64,000 nucleotides of DNA from an uncultured Aquimarina sp. (GTDB taxonomy: Bacteria; Bacteroidota; Bacteroidia; Flavobacteriales; Flavobacteriaceae): assembly GCF_947492965.1 (NCBI RefSeq), contig NZ_CANLOZ010000006.1, positions 124,001 through 188,000 of the forward strand, read 5' to 3'. Below are positions 25,907-34,458 of the stretch, in pieces; positions within the stretch are counted from its first letter, which is position 1, and each line of letters starts with the position of its first letter. Under the pieces are notes generated by a model. The model was not told where the DNA came from. It was given only the letters and a program-made list of their open reading frames with translations, and did not search any database. The position numbers were made by a program, and so were the translations under genes.

Positions 25907-26482
25907 AACTTTTAAATTTTTATTTTATTAAAGATTCTAGATTTATAATTTGAAAACAAAGATACTTCAAACAAAAAAAGTAAACTTCAAAAAATCAATA
26001 AATTACCTTAACGTTACCCCAATGTTAATAACTCCTTACCTTCTGTTAACATTGGGTGTGAATAAATAGTTGCTAAATTAAAGAAACTTTATTTGGACAT
26101 CTTAATTTAAATTAGAATACAAAGGTCTTGACATCAAATCAAAATTTATTAATGACTTTTTCTTGTGAAGTTTTTAAACATTAATTTATTGTTATCAACT
26201 GTGATTTTTATGCAAAAATATCAATAAAAAGATGTGTTTATAAACTATGAACATCTGTTAATTAAAATTAATTCTAATAAGATTATCAAGTATTTAACCT
26301 TTTTATATGTTGTTAATATATTTCTGAAAAATCAATCTAACTTAAAAAGCAAAAAAAAAATAGAAAAGTTATACCGCTATCAACACTATATTATAATCAT
26401 CATTTTTATTTTAAATTTTAAAAAAAGAAAAAGATATATATATGATATATGTTGAAAACTATAAAAAGTATGGATAATAAGA
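25907..26482. other. AT-rich intergenic region with an inverted repeat
   Basis: No convincing gene. The 73-codon ORF at 26234 starts with GTG and codes only for K, I, N and Y-rich text typical of noncoding AT-rich DNA. The one structure I see is CCCAATGTTAA (26018-26028) paired with TTAACATTGGG (26046-26056) across 17 bases, with no T-tract on either side. Confidence 0.5.
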
Positions 26483-26722
26483 CTAGATAATTCTTAGATG
26501 AGAATTTGTGTTAAGATCATCTATGATTTCTTGAACTCTAATTTTATCCTTTGGATGGATTTTTAGATGGATTCCGCCAAGAGCGTTTGAGTAAAATGGA
26601 AATACGCCAATCATTGTTTCATTCTCAAAAAAATAAGAAATTCCTTCTCTTTCCAAAAGAAGTCGTAATATTGCATAATCGTTTGGATATGTAAAGGTTG
26701 CTATAGTTATAAAATCTTTCAT
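26483..26722 (-). CDS. DUF2007-like small protein
   Basis: A 79-residue cytoplasmic protein resembling DUF2007 (putative signal-transducing protein, PII-like fold): FITIATFTYPNDYAILRLLLEREGISYFFENE followed by GGIHLKIHPKDKIRVQEIIDDL. Small DUF2007 proteins in this phylum have no proven role. It stands alone on the minus strand. Confidence 0.7.
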   Translation of the reverse strand: MKDFITIATFTYPNDYAILRLLLEREGISYFFENETMIGVFPFYSNALGGIHLKIHPKDKIRVQEIIDDLNTNSHLRII

Positions 26723-26777
26723 GAAAAAAGTCCAGATAATTGATGATTTACAATATACAAATTATCTAAAAAAAGAC

Positions 26778-26960
26778 TTAGTTGATTTGTGTTGCTTCCT
26801 TATCGGATAAGATCGTACCGTTTATTTCTGATTTTTTATTGGTATCTGTATGTTCGTCCATTGTGTTTCCAATATATACTGTAGCATAATATAAGCCTAA
26901 TAAAAATATTAGGGTAAACAGAAATATTATCTTATGAATTTTTTTGACTTTAGGTATCAT
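26778..26960 (-). CDS. Small single-pass membrane protein, hypothetical
   Basis: A 60-residue frame starting MIPKVKKIHKIIFLFTLIFLLGLYYATVYIG: a basic N-terminus and one membrane helix, then a polar, acidic tail. The internal ATG at 26960 is preferred over the track start at 26990 because the helix then begins after a short basic segment. No family recognised; the frame could be spurious in this AT-rich stretch. Confidence 0.4.
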   Translation of the reverse strand: MIPKVKKIHKIIFLFTLIFLLGLYYATVYIGNTMDEHTDTNKKSEINGTILSDKEATQIN

Positions 26961-27196
26961 ACTACTTAGTACCAAACGAATAAATAACAATCTTCGTATT
27001 TTAAAATTAAGTAAATTTTAAGAAAAATAATAAGATTTGTTTAAATATTTTAAACGTAAACATTTGATTTACAGATATAATATTTTTTTAACTTTAAACA
27101 AGAATAAAATTTAATATTAAATAAAAGTTTATATAGAAAACAGTGAACCTAAAAAGATAAGCTGTAATTTTATATGATAAAATTTAAAAGACATTA

Positions 27197-29401
27197 ATGA
27201 AAAGAAAAAGAAGAAGAGGAAGAAGGAAAAAGTCTCCCAAAATTGAAAACATTACACAAGGAATACTTAAGATACTTAAATCAGAACCTAACAAAACTTT
27301 TAATTATAAACAGATTGCCGCCAAGTTTGGGGTAGATGATCCTAGTAGTAGGAATCAAATAATTAAAAAGTTGACGCAATTAGCGGCTAAAAAAGAGATA
27401 GAAGAGGTAGATAGAGGAAAATTCAAAATAGTTCCTAATATCAACACCTATACAGGAGTATTAGAATTAACTTCTAAAGGAACAGGATATGTGATTGTAG
27501 AGGAATTAGAGGATGATATTTTTGTACCCAATAATAATCTTAACAAAGCACTAAATGGTGATGAAGTAGAGGTTTATGTATACAAAAGAAAACGCAGAGG
27601 TAAGAGCGAAGGAGAAATTTCTAGAATCATTTCTAGAAGTAAAAATGAGTTTGTTGGAGTTATAGAAATACAGAAGAACTATGCATTTGTAAATATGCAA
27701 GATTCTAGAATGTATACGGATATTTTTATCCCTAAGAACAAGATAAAAAATGCTGAGGATGGAGATAAGGTTTTAGTAAAGCTTGAAGATTGGCCAGAAA
27801 AGGCAGATTCTCCATTTGGAAAAGTAGTAAAAGTACTTGGTAAACCTGGGGAACATAATACAGAAATTCATGCAATTTTAGCCCAATATGGATTACCTTA
27901 TGAGTTTCCATCTGAAGTTGAAAATTATGCAAATGAACTAGATACTTCCATTCAGGAATCAGAAATCAAAAAAAGGAGAGATATGCGTAAAACGCTAACG
28001 TTTAGTATCGATCCTAAAGATGCTAAAGATTTTGATGATGCACTTTCTTTTGAAATATTAGAAAATGGAAATTACGAAATAGGAATTCATATTGCAGATG
28101 TTTCTCATTACGTAAAACCAGGAACTATTCTGGATGATGAGGCTTATGAAAGAGCTACATCGGTGTATTTAGTAGATAGAGTAGTTCCCATGTTACCAGA
28201 AGTATTATCAAATAATGCTTGTTCGTTAAGACCTCATGAAGAAAAGTATACGTTTTCTGCTGTTTTTGAATTAAATAACAAAGCAGAAATTAAAAAACAA
28301 TGGTTTGGGAGAACAGTAACCTACTCAGATGCACGTTTTGCGTATGAAGAAGCACAACATATCATCGAGACTGGTAAAAACGGTATTCCAAAGGAGATTT
28401 CGCTTACAGGAAAAGCATATAACGCTGATCAAAAAATAGCTGATGCGGTATTAAAATTGAACGAATTAGCAAAAATAATGCGGACTCAAAGAATGGGGAA
28501 AGGAGCTATTTCTTTTGATAAAGTCGAAGTTAAATTTAGTTTAAACGAAGAAAAGAACCCAGTAGGAGTGTTTTTTAAGACTTCTAAGGACGCTAATAAG
28601 CTTATTGAAGAGTTTATGTTATTAGCTAATAAAAAGGTCGCAGAATTCGTTGGAAAACAAAATCCAAAGAAAACATTTGTATATAGAGTACATGATGAAC
28701 CTAATGATGAAAAACTTGCTGCTTTACAAAACATAATTGGAAGGTTCGGATATAAGTTGGATTTGCGAGATCGAAAAACAACCACAAAATCATTAAATGG
28801 TTTGTTAAAAGATGTTCAAGGAAAAAAAGAACAAAATTTGGTTGATACCCTTGCAATTCGAAGTATGAGTAAAGCAGAATATACTACTCATAATATTGGA
28901 CATTATGGATTAGCCTTTGATTATTATTCACATTTTACTTCACCGATTAGAAGATATCCTGATGTTATGGCACATCGTTTGTTACAACATTATTTGGATA
29001 ATGGAAAAACTGTGGCAGAAGAAGAATATGAAGAAAAGTGTAATCATAGTAGCTCAATGGAGAATTTAGCTGCAAGTGCAGAAAGAGATTCCATTAAATA
29101 TATGCAGATCAAATTCATGAAAGATCATGAAGATGAAGAGTTTTTAGGTGTAATTTCTGGAGTAACAGAATGGGGGATTTATGTAGAAATTATAAGTAAT
29201 AAATGCGAAGGAATGATCAGATTAAAAGACATGAATGACGATCACTATATTTTTGATCAGGATGAATATGCTATAATTGGTCAACGTTCTAAAAAAATGT
29301 ATCAGTTAGGAGATGAAGTGTATGTAAAAGTTAAGAATGCAGATCTAGTGAAGAGACATTTAGATTTTACATTGCTTGGTAGTAAAGAAGAATTAGAATA
29401 A
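27197..29401 (+). CDS. rnr: Ribonuclease R
   Basis: A 734-residue RNase II/R-family 3'-5' exoribonuclease. A very basic N-terminus (MKRKRRRGRRKKSP) precedes a winged-helix-like region and cold-shock domains (TYTGVLELTSKGTGYVIVEE; KNEFVGVIEIQKNYAFVNM). The RNB catalytic domain has FSIDPKDAKDFDDALSFE (metal-binding aspartates, about residue 275) and HIADVSHYV. A C-terminal S1 domain follows (FLGVISGVTEWGIYVEI). It degrades structured RNA during RNA quality control and stress. The basic segment is at the N-terminus here, rather than at the C-terminus as in E. coli. Confidence 0.96.
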   Translation: MKRKRRRGRRKKSPKIENITQGILKILKSEPNKTFNYKQIAAKFGVDDPSSRNQIIKKLTQLAAKKEIEEVDRGKFKIVPNINTYTGVLELTSKGTGYVIVEELEDDIFVPNNNLNKALNGDEVEVYVYKRKRRGKSEGEISRIISRSKNEFVGVIEIQKNYAFVNMQDSRMYTDIFIPKNKIKNAEDGDKVLVKLEDWPEKADSPFGKVVKVLGKPGEHNTEIHAILAQYGLPYEFPSEVENYANELDTSIQESEIKKRRDMRKTLTFSIDPKDAKDFDDALSFEILENGNYEIGIHIADVSHYVKPGTILDDEAYERATSVYLVDRVVPMLPEVLSNNACSLRPHEEKYTFSAVFELNNKAEIKKQWFGRTVTYSDARFAYEEAQHIIETGKNGIPKEISLTGKAYNADQKIADAVLKLNELAKIMRTQRMGKGAISFDKVEVKFSLNEEKNPVGVFFKTSKDANKLIEEFMLLANKKVAEFVGKQNPKKTFVYRVHDEPNDEKLAALQNIIGRFGYKLDLRDRKTTTKSLNGLLKDVQGKKEQNLVDTLAIRSMSKAEYTTHNIGHYGLAFDYYSHFTSPIRRYPDVMAHRLLQHYLDNGKTVAEEEYEEKCNHSSSMENLAASAERDSIKYMQIKFMKDHEDEEFLGVISGVTEWGIYVEIISNKCEGMIRLKDMNDDHYIFDQDEYAIIGQRSKKMYQLGDEVYVKVKNADLVKRHLDFTLLGSKEELE

Positions 29402-29424
29402 AATAAACGTAATAATCGTTTATT
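29402..29424 (+). terminator. Weak hairpin after rnr
   Basis: AATAAACG/CGTTTATT with a 7-base AT loop directly after the stop codon. All-AT apart from two GC pairs, so weak. Confidence 0.35.
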
Positions 29425-29467
29425 AAATAAAAATCACACAATTATCAAATTTAAAAGTAATAGGGAA

Positions 29468-30142
29468 ATGAAAAAAGTAATAATTCTTACATTTTTATTG
29501 GTAGTATCAGGATTGCAAGCGCAAAAAGTAATCACTAAAAATGTAGGTGATTTTAGTGAACTAAAAGTTTTTGATAAGATAGAAGTAAAATTATTGAAGG
29601 GTTCAGAAAACAAGGTTGAAATTTCGGGGATTAGTAGAAGAGAAGTAGATGTAGTGCTTAAGGATGAAGTATTAAAAATAAAAATGTCATTAAGTAATAC
29701 TTGGGATAATAATGATACAGAAGTAATTGTCTATTATAAGTCAATATCAAAGTTAGATGTGAATGAAGGAGCAAAGATTATGGTGAAAGATATGATCTCT
29801 GCAGATGAATTAGATTTACGAGCGCAAGAAGGTGGTGATATCTATGCTGAAATTAAAACTGGTAGATTGTTGGCTAGAGCTGTTAGTGGAGGTGGATTGC
29901 ATTTAGAAGGTAGTGCTGATGAGCAAGAAGTCACTGTAAAAGCTGGTGGACAATTTATGGGAGAAGATCTAAAAACAAAAAGTACTCAGGTTAAAATTAG
30001 CGCAGGAGGAAGAGCTAATGTTAATGCAAGTGAATATGTAAAAGCAAATACTGCGGCTGGTGGAACAATTAGAATTTATGGAAATCCGAAGGAAGTAGAT
30101 GGAAAAAAAGTTTTTGGTGGTAAAATTATAGAGGTAAACTAA
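29468..30142 (+). CDS. Head GIN domain-containing protein (DUF2807)
   Basis: A 224-residue secreted protein with a signal peptide (MKKVIILTFLLVVSGLQAQ). The rest is the head-GIN/DUF2807 beta-helix: FSELKVFDKIEVKLLKGSENKVEISG, then repeated short strands (DELDLRAQEGGDIYAEIKTGRLLARAVSGGGLHLEGSADEQEVTVKAGGQFMGEDL). The domain is common and often auto-adhesive in Bacteroidota; its function is unproven. It stands between rnr and a LysE-type exporter on the same strand. Confidence 0.88.
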   Translation: MKKVIILTFLLVVSGLQAQKVITKNVGDFSELKVFDKIEVKLLKGSENKVEISGISRREVDVVLKDEVLKIKMSLSNTWDNNDTEVIVYYKSISKLDVNEGAKIMVKDMISADELDLRAQEGGDIYAEIKTGRLLARAVSGGGLHLEGSADEQEVTVKAGGQFMGEDLKTKSTQVKISAGGRANVNASEYVKANTAAGGTIRIYGNPKEVDGKKVFGGKIIEVN

Positions 30143-30153
30143 GTAGTATTTTC

Positions 30154-30161
30154 TAACTTTG
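30154..30161 (+). promoter_or_regulatory. -7 element of the LysE-family gene
   Basis: TAACTTTG matches TAnnTTTG 22 bases before the ATG at 30184. No TTG at the -33 position. Confidence 0.4.
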
Positions 30162-30183
30162 TAAGAAATATATCTACTTTTCT

Positions 30184-30879
30184 ATGTTTCAAGATGCTCA
30201 AGCAGCAATATTTTTAGGTTTTGTGCTTGCCTTTTTAATTGGACCTGTTTTTTTTGTTTTATTAGAAACTGCGGCAATCAAGGGGTTTAGAGCAGCATTG
30301 GCTGTAGATCTTGGAGTTATTTTTGCAGATATTGTCTTCATTTTAATTGCATATTTTAGTACCAATCAAATATTAGAAAAAATAAAGGATGATCCTGCGC
30401 TTTTTGTATTTGGAGGTATGCTTTTAGCTACCTATGGTGCTATATCTTTTATCAAGGAACGAAAAAATTACAATAAGCTTAGAGATACTTCCGTAGAAAT
30501 TATTAATAAGAATAATTACTTGGTATTGTTTATAAAAGGGTTCTTATTAAACTTCATCAATATTGGTGTTTTAGGATTTTGGATTGGCATTATTGTAGTA
30601 GCTGGACCTCAGATGGACATGAATACAAATAGAATCATTGTATTTTTTGCAATGGTTTTAATTACCTATCTATTTGTTGATATACTTAAGATGTTACTTG
30701 CAAAAAGACTAAAAAGAAAACTAACTCCAAAGCGGACATACCTAATCAAAAGAAGTATTAGTATGATTATGGTTGTTTTTGGAATTTTTTTGATTGTAAA
30801 AGGAGTGCTTCCTGATACAATGGAGCAGAAAATTCAAGATAGAATAGAGAAAATTACACCAGATTCTGGTTTTAAATAA
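30184..30879 (+). CDS. LysE-family translocator
   Basis: A 231-residue inner-membrane protein of the LysE/RhtB exporter superfamily. The first helix carries the family pattern AAIFLGFVLAFLIGPVFFVLLETAAIKGFRAAL, and five to six hydrophobic segments follow (VFILIAYF; FVFGGMLLATYGAISF; FIKGFLLNFINIGVLGFWIGIIVV; IIVFFAMVLITYLFVDIL; ISMIMVVFGIFLIVKG). It probably exports amino acids or related small molecules; the substrate cannot be told. Confidence 0.88.
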   Translation: MFQDAQAAIFLGFVLAFLIGPVFFVLLETAAIKGFRAALAVDLGVIFADIVFILIAYFSTNQILEKIKDDPALFVFGGMLLATYGAISFIKERKNYNKLRDTSVEIINKNNYLVLFIKGFLLNFINIGVLGFWIGIIVVAGPQMDMNTNRIIVFFAMVLITYLFVDILKMLLAKRLKRKLTPKRTYLIKRSISMIMVVFGIFLIVKGVLPDTMEQKIQDRIEKITPDSGFK

Positions 30880-30912
30880 AAAAAGTCCTGTTAAATAACA
30901 GGACTTTTTTTT
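30878..30912. terminator. Bidirectional terminator between the LysE gene and tRNA-Cys
   Basis: GTCCTGTTA/TAACAGGAC with a 2-base central loop, A-tract on the left and T8 on the right. It serves the plus-strand exporter gene and the minus-strand tRNA. Confidence 0.85.
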
Positions 30913-30913
30913 G

Positions 30914-30984
30914 AGGTGTCGAGCGGATTCGAACCGCTGTAGATGGTGTTGCAGACCACTGCCTAGCCACTCGGCCACGACACC
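30914..30984 (-). tRNA. tRNA-Cys (GCA)
   Basis: Minus-strand cloverleaf: acceptor GGTGTCG/CGACACC with discriminator U, anticodon stem GTGGT/ACCAT (one wobble), loop CTGCAAC with anticodon GCA, and T-arm AGCGG-TTCGAAT-CCGCT. The discriminator U is the classical identity element for CysRS. CCA is not encoded. Length 71 bases. Confidence 0.95.
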
Positions 30985-31038
30985 CTTTTTGATCTTAGAC
31001 GGCAAATGTAAAAAAATTTATGAATACTTCAGATGTAT

Positions 31039-31395
31039 TTATCTTTTTTTACTTCTGGTAATTGTAACCATTTGTACATTTCCGCCAATAGGTGGATTAA
31101 TTTTAGAGACATCTACCGTAGCTTTTTCAACCAATGGTAACTCTTCTAATATACGATTTAAAATTCGTTCTGCGGCATGTTCTAGTAGTTTAGAACGTAT
31201 AGCCATTTCTTCTTTTACGATAAGATTAAGATGCACATAATCAACAGTATCTGAGAGCTGGTCAGAATGAGCTGATGTGTTTAAATCAGCTTTAACTTTT
31301 AGATCAACCCTGTAATCAGAACCAATTTTTTTCTCCTCTACAAGGCATCCATGATATGCATAAACCTTGATGTTTTTTAGTGTAATTAACCCCAC
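31039..31395 (-). CDS. folB: Dihydroneopterin aldolase FolB
   Basis: A 118-residue FolB of the tunnelling-fold family. The N-terminal ITLKNIKVYAYHGCLVEEKKIGSDYRVDLKV includes the substrate-binding HG and the conserved glutamate region, and the C-terminal VEKATVDVSKINPPIGGNVQMVTI holds the strictly conserved lysine-proline segment. It converts 7,8-dihydroneopterin to the hydroxymethyl-pterin and glycolaldehyde in folate synthesis. Divergent from glnS. Confidence 0.93.
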   Translation of the reverse strand: MGLITLKNIKVYAYHGCLVEEKKIGSDYRVDLKVKADLNTSAHSDQLSDTVDYVHLNLIVKEEMAIRSKLLEHAAERILNRILEELPLVEKATVDVSKINPPIGGNVQMVTITRSKKR

Positions 31396-31407
31396 AAAAT
31401 TTTTTTA

Positions 31408-31441
31408 CAAAGGTAATAGAATCTTTGCAAAGAATTTACAA
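31408..31441 (-). promoter_or_regulatory. Promoter of folB
   Basis: Minus-strand TACCTTTG (31415-31408), exact consensus, with TTG 23 bases further upstream (31441-31439). It lies 13 bases before the start codon, so the leader would be very short. Confidence 0.5.
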
Positions 31442-31498
31442 GGAAACACCCCTTTTGTATTAGGTTATTGTAACAATTAAAGAGTAATTATATAATTG

Positions 31499-31530
31499 TT
31501 GTGTATCATTGGAAATATTAGGTAGTTTTG
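31499..31530 (+). promoter_or_regulatory. Promoter of glnS
   Basis: TTG (31499-31501), 21 bases, TAGTTTTG (31523-31530). It covers the track start (TTG 31509), so translation must begin at ATG 31548. Confidence 0.65.
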
Positions 31531-31547
31531 TGTTTTATTTTTATCAA

Positions 31548-33596
31548 ATGACAGAAGAAAAAAAATCACTCAATTTTTTAGAGCATATTGTCGAAGAAGA
31601 TTTGGCCAATGGAATGAATCAAGAAGATTTACGTTTTCGTTTTCCTCCAGAACCAAATGGATATTTGCATATCGGTCATACTAAAGCTATAGGAATTAGT
31701 TTTGGTATGGGTTTAAAATATAATGCTCCAGTAAATTTACGTTTTGATGATACCAATCCTGCAAAAGAAGAACAAGAATATGTAGATGCGATTAAAGAGG
31801 ATATTAGTTGGTTAGGATATCAATGGGATAAAGAATGTTATTCTTCAGATTATTTCCAGCAGTTATATGATTGGACTGTTCAATTAATAAAGGATGGAAA
31901 AGCCTATGTAGATAGTCAATCTTCAGAGGCTATAGCAGAACAAAAGGGGACAACTACAGAACCTGGTATTAATAGTCCATTTAGAGATAGGACAGTGGAA
32001 GAAAATCTGGATCTATTTGAAAAAATGAAAAATGGGCATTTTGAAGAAGGAGAGCATGTTGTAAGAGCCAAGATTGATATGGCAGATCCTAATATGCTTA
32101 TGAGAGATCCTTTGATGTATAGAATCCTTAAAAAATCTCATCATAGAACGGGTGATGAATGGTGTATTTATCCTATGTATGATTGGACACATGGAGAAAG
32201 TGATTACATAGAAAATATATCACATTCTTTGTGCTCTTTAGAATTTAAACCACATAGAAAATTGTATGATTGGTTTTTGGATCAGGTGTATGATAACACA
32301 AGTATTAGACCTAAACAACGAGAGTTTGCCAGACTAAATCTAAGTTATACTATTATGAGTAAACGTAAGTTGCTTAGATTGGTGAATGAAGGTGTAGTAA
32401 AAGGGTGGGACGATCCTAGAATGCCTACAATTTCTGGATTAAGAAGAAGAGGATATACTCCTGCATCAATTAGAAAATTTGTAGATACTGTTGGTGTGGC
32501 AAAAAGAGAGAATGTGATAGATGTATCATTACTTGAATTTTGTGTTCGCGAAGATTTAAATAAAACAGCACCAAGAGTAATGGCTGTTTTAGACCCAGTA
32601 AAGCTGGTTATAACTAATTATCCTGATGGTGAAGAAGAATGGTTAGAGGCTGAAAATAATCCAGAAGATGAAGCTGCAGGAAATAGAAAGGTACCTTTTT
32701 CTAAAGAATTATATATAGAGAGAGAAGATTTTAAGGAGGAAGCTGGGCGTAAATATTTTAGACTTACATTAGGTAAAGAAGTACGACTTAAGAATGCCTA
32801 TATTATTAAAGGTGAGAATGTTATAAAAGATAGTAATGGAGTAATAACTGAGATTCATTGTACGTATGACCCTAAGAGTAAATCGGGTAGTGGCACAGAG
32901 GAATCTAAACGTAATGTAAAAGGAACATTACATTGGGTATCTATACAACATTCTATTCCAGCAGAAATAAGATTGTATGATCGTTTATTTAACGATGAAG
33001 CTCCTGATAGTCACAAGGAGAAAGATTTTATGGAATTCTTGAACCCAAGTTCTTTAAAAATAATTACGGGTTATGTAGAGCCTAGTTTAAAAGAATCAAC
33101 ACATTTAGAAAGATTTCAGTTCCAGAGATTGGGTTATTTTAATGTGGATCCTGATAGTACTTCGGACAGCCTAATTTTTAATAAAACTGTCGGTTTAAGA
33201 GATACTTGGGCTAAAGTTAAACCTATTACCCAGAATACTAATAACAATACTCAAAAGCCTCAGAATACAAAGATAGAAGTGTCTGCTATTAATGAGATTA
33301 AAAGAGCAGGGAAGAAGTATACCAACTTATCAGAAGAGAAGAGAGAGGCTCTTAAATCGAAAATATTGGAAGCGGCTAAAGATGTTGATATTGATGAATT
33401 GGTTCCGTTATATGCAACAGCTGCTAAGAAAATAGGAACGAGAATAGTGACAACTTTAGCGCTTGGTGTTATATTAGAACATAAGGGTTTAACGCCTAAT
33501 CAGGATGCTATTGATTTTATAAAGAAAGGTAGAGAAGATGCTAACGAGTTATTAAGAGCAGAGGCTGAGCAAGTAGCGAGTGGATTAGGATTATAA
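31548..33596 (+). CDS. glnS: Glutamine--tRNA ligase with C-terminal extension
   Basis: A 682-residue class I GlnRS starting MTEEKKSLNFLEHIVEEDL. Signature motifs: RFPPEPNGYLHIGHTKAI (HIGH, about residue 40) and YTIMSKRKL (KMSKS equivalent), then the two beta-barrel anticodon-binding domains ending near LGLRDTWAK-type VGLRDTWAKVKPI (about residue 560). About 115 further residues follow a low-complexity Asn/Gln/Thr linker (TQNTNNNTQKPQNTK) and read INEIKRAGKKYTNLSEEKREALKSKILEAA...; this matches the YqeY-type appendage of other bacterial GlnRS fusions, which helps tRNA-Gln binding. E. coli GlnRS (about 554 residues) lacks it. Confidence 0.95.
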   Translation: MTEEKKSLNFLEHIVEEDLANGMNQEDLRFRFPPEPNGYLHIGHTKAIGISFGMGLKYNAPVNLRFDDTNPAKEEQEYVDAIKEDISWLGYQWDKECYSSDYFQQLYDWTVQLIKDGKAYVDSQSSEAIAEQKGTTTEPGINSPFRDRTVEENLDLFEKMKNGHFEEGEHVVRAKIDMADPNMLMRDPLMYRILKKSHHRTGDEWCIYPMYDWTHGESDYIENISHSLCSLEFKPHRKLYDWFLDQVYDNTSIRPKQREFARLNLSYTIMSKRKLLRLVNEGVVKGWDDPRMPTISGLRRRGYTPASIRKFVDTVGVAKRENVIDVSLLEFCVREDLNKTAPRVMAVLDPVKLVITNYPDGEEEWLEAENNPEDEAAGNRKVPFSKELYIEREDFKEEAGRKYFRLTLGKEVRLKNAYIIKGENVIKDSNGVITEIHCTYDPKSKSGSGTEESKRNVKGTLHWVSIQHSIPAEIRLYDRLFNDEAPDSHKEKDFMEFLNPSSLKIITGYVEPSLKESTHLERFQFQRLGYFNVDPDSTSDSLIFNKTVGLRDTWAKVKPITQNTNNNTQKPQNTKIEVSAINEIKRAGKKYTNLSEEKREALKSKILEAAKDVDIDELVPLYATAAKKIGTRIVTTLALGVILEHKGLTPNQDAIDFIKKGREDANELLRAEAEQVASGLGL

Positions 33597-33620
33597 AGTT
33601 TTGATTACCATCATAAAAAG

Positions 33621-33650
33621 AAAAAGACGGATGTTAGTCCGTCTTTTTTT
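33621..33650. terminator. Bidirectional terminator after glnS
   Basis: AAAAGACGGA/TCCGTCTTTT with a 6-base loop and T7. Confidence 0.85.
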
Positions 33651-33666
33651 GTTTTAATGTATACTG

Positions 33667-34176
33667 TTAGAAATCTGCAATTTGCTCATCTTGAGGAATT
33701 TCTATATCAGTATTGAAATTTTTAAATACTTTTTTAGTATCCTCATCATCTAGTAATTTATTGGCATCTATAAAGTACCATTTTTCTTTTTTCTTATTAT
33801 AGAATCCGAATAAAGAGGATTTAAATTTCACCGTACGACCATTATAATCCATCTCTATGGTATTTTTTACTAGACAGCGATATTCTTTTTTTTCTTTTCG
33901 TATATCAGTTACTTCATCAACCTGTGAGCTAACAATTTTAATTTTTTGAGCAGTCATAGCTCTAAAGGTATCTTCTAATTCTTGTTTCAATTGTTCGTTT
34001 CCTATCTTTTTGGATATTTTAGGATGTGTATGAAGTAAAAGAGTATTAACATCTTTTTGTACAGAAGCTTCGGATACGATCTTTGCATCTCGTAAAGCTA
34101 GTTTTTCTAATTTGGACATGCTTTGGGAAAAAACACTTCCTGAGATTAATAGAAAGAGGAGTAAGTAATTTTTCAT
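33667..34176 (-). CDS. Hypothetical secreted protein
   Basis: A 169-residue protein with a signal peptide (MKNYLLLFLLISGSVFSQ). The mature part is a small alpha+beta domain: a helical start (SKLEKLALRDAKIVSEASVQKDVNTLLLHTHPKISKKIG), then strands with a conserved-looking end (SLFGFYNKKKEKWYFIDANKLL). The pattern recalls NTF2/SnoaL-like cone-shaped domains, but I am not sure. It stands alone between terminators; no functional context. Confidence 0.75.
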   Translation of the reverse strand: MKNYLLLFLLISGSVFSQSMSKLEKLALRDAKIVSEASVQKDVNTLLLHTHPKISKKIGNEQLKQELEDTFRAMTAQKIKIVSSQVDEVTDIRKEKKEYRCLVKNTIEMDYNGRTVKFKSSLFGFYNKKKEKWYFIDANKLLDDEDTKKVFKNFNTDIEIPQDEQIADF

Positions 34177-34412
34177 GACTTGCGATTATAAGTGACTGTT
34201 TTTTGTGTATAAGAAAAATTGATTAATTATTTTTCTTAATTAATTCTATCTATCATAAACGGATCTATATAAAAGACTATGAGCTTAAATAAAAGTTGCA
34301 TAGTATGATTTTATATCTTTTTTTTAAAATGCGCTTAAAACCGTTTATTTTAGTTTTTTTACAAAATTAGTAATTTATCTCATTAGATATTTTGAAAATT
34401 AGGAAAAAAATA

Positions 34413-34440
34413 AAATCCGATCATTAATGATCGGATTTAG
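34413..34440 (-). terminator. Terminator of the SPFH gene
   Basis: Perfect palindrome AAATCCGATCATT|AATGATCGGATTT followed on the minus strand by TTATTTTTTT. Confidence 0.8.
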
Positions 34441-34458
34441 TTTTGTAATAAGAAATTC

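Noticed and set aside
26234-26455. 73-codon plus-strand ORF in the gap near rpiB
   Set aside because: GTG start, composition almost only K, I, N and Y, no promoter or homology pattern; typical of AT-rich noncoding DNA.
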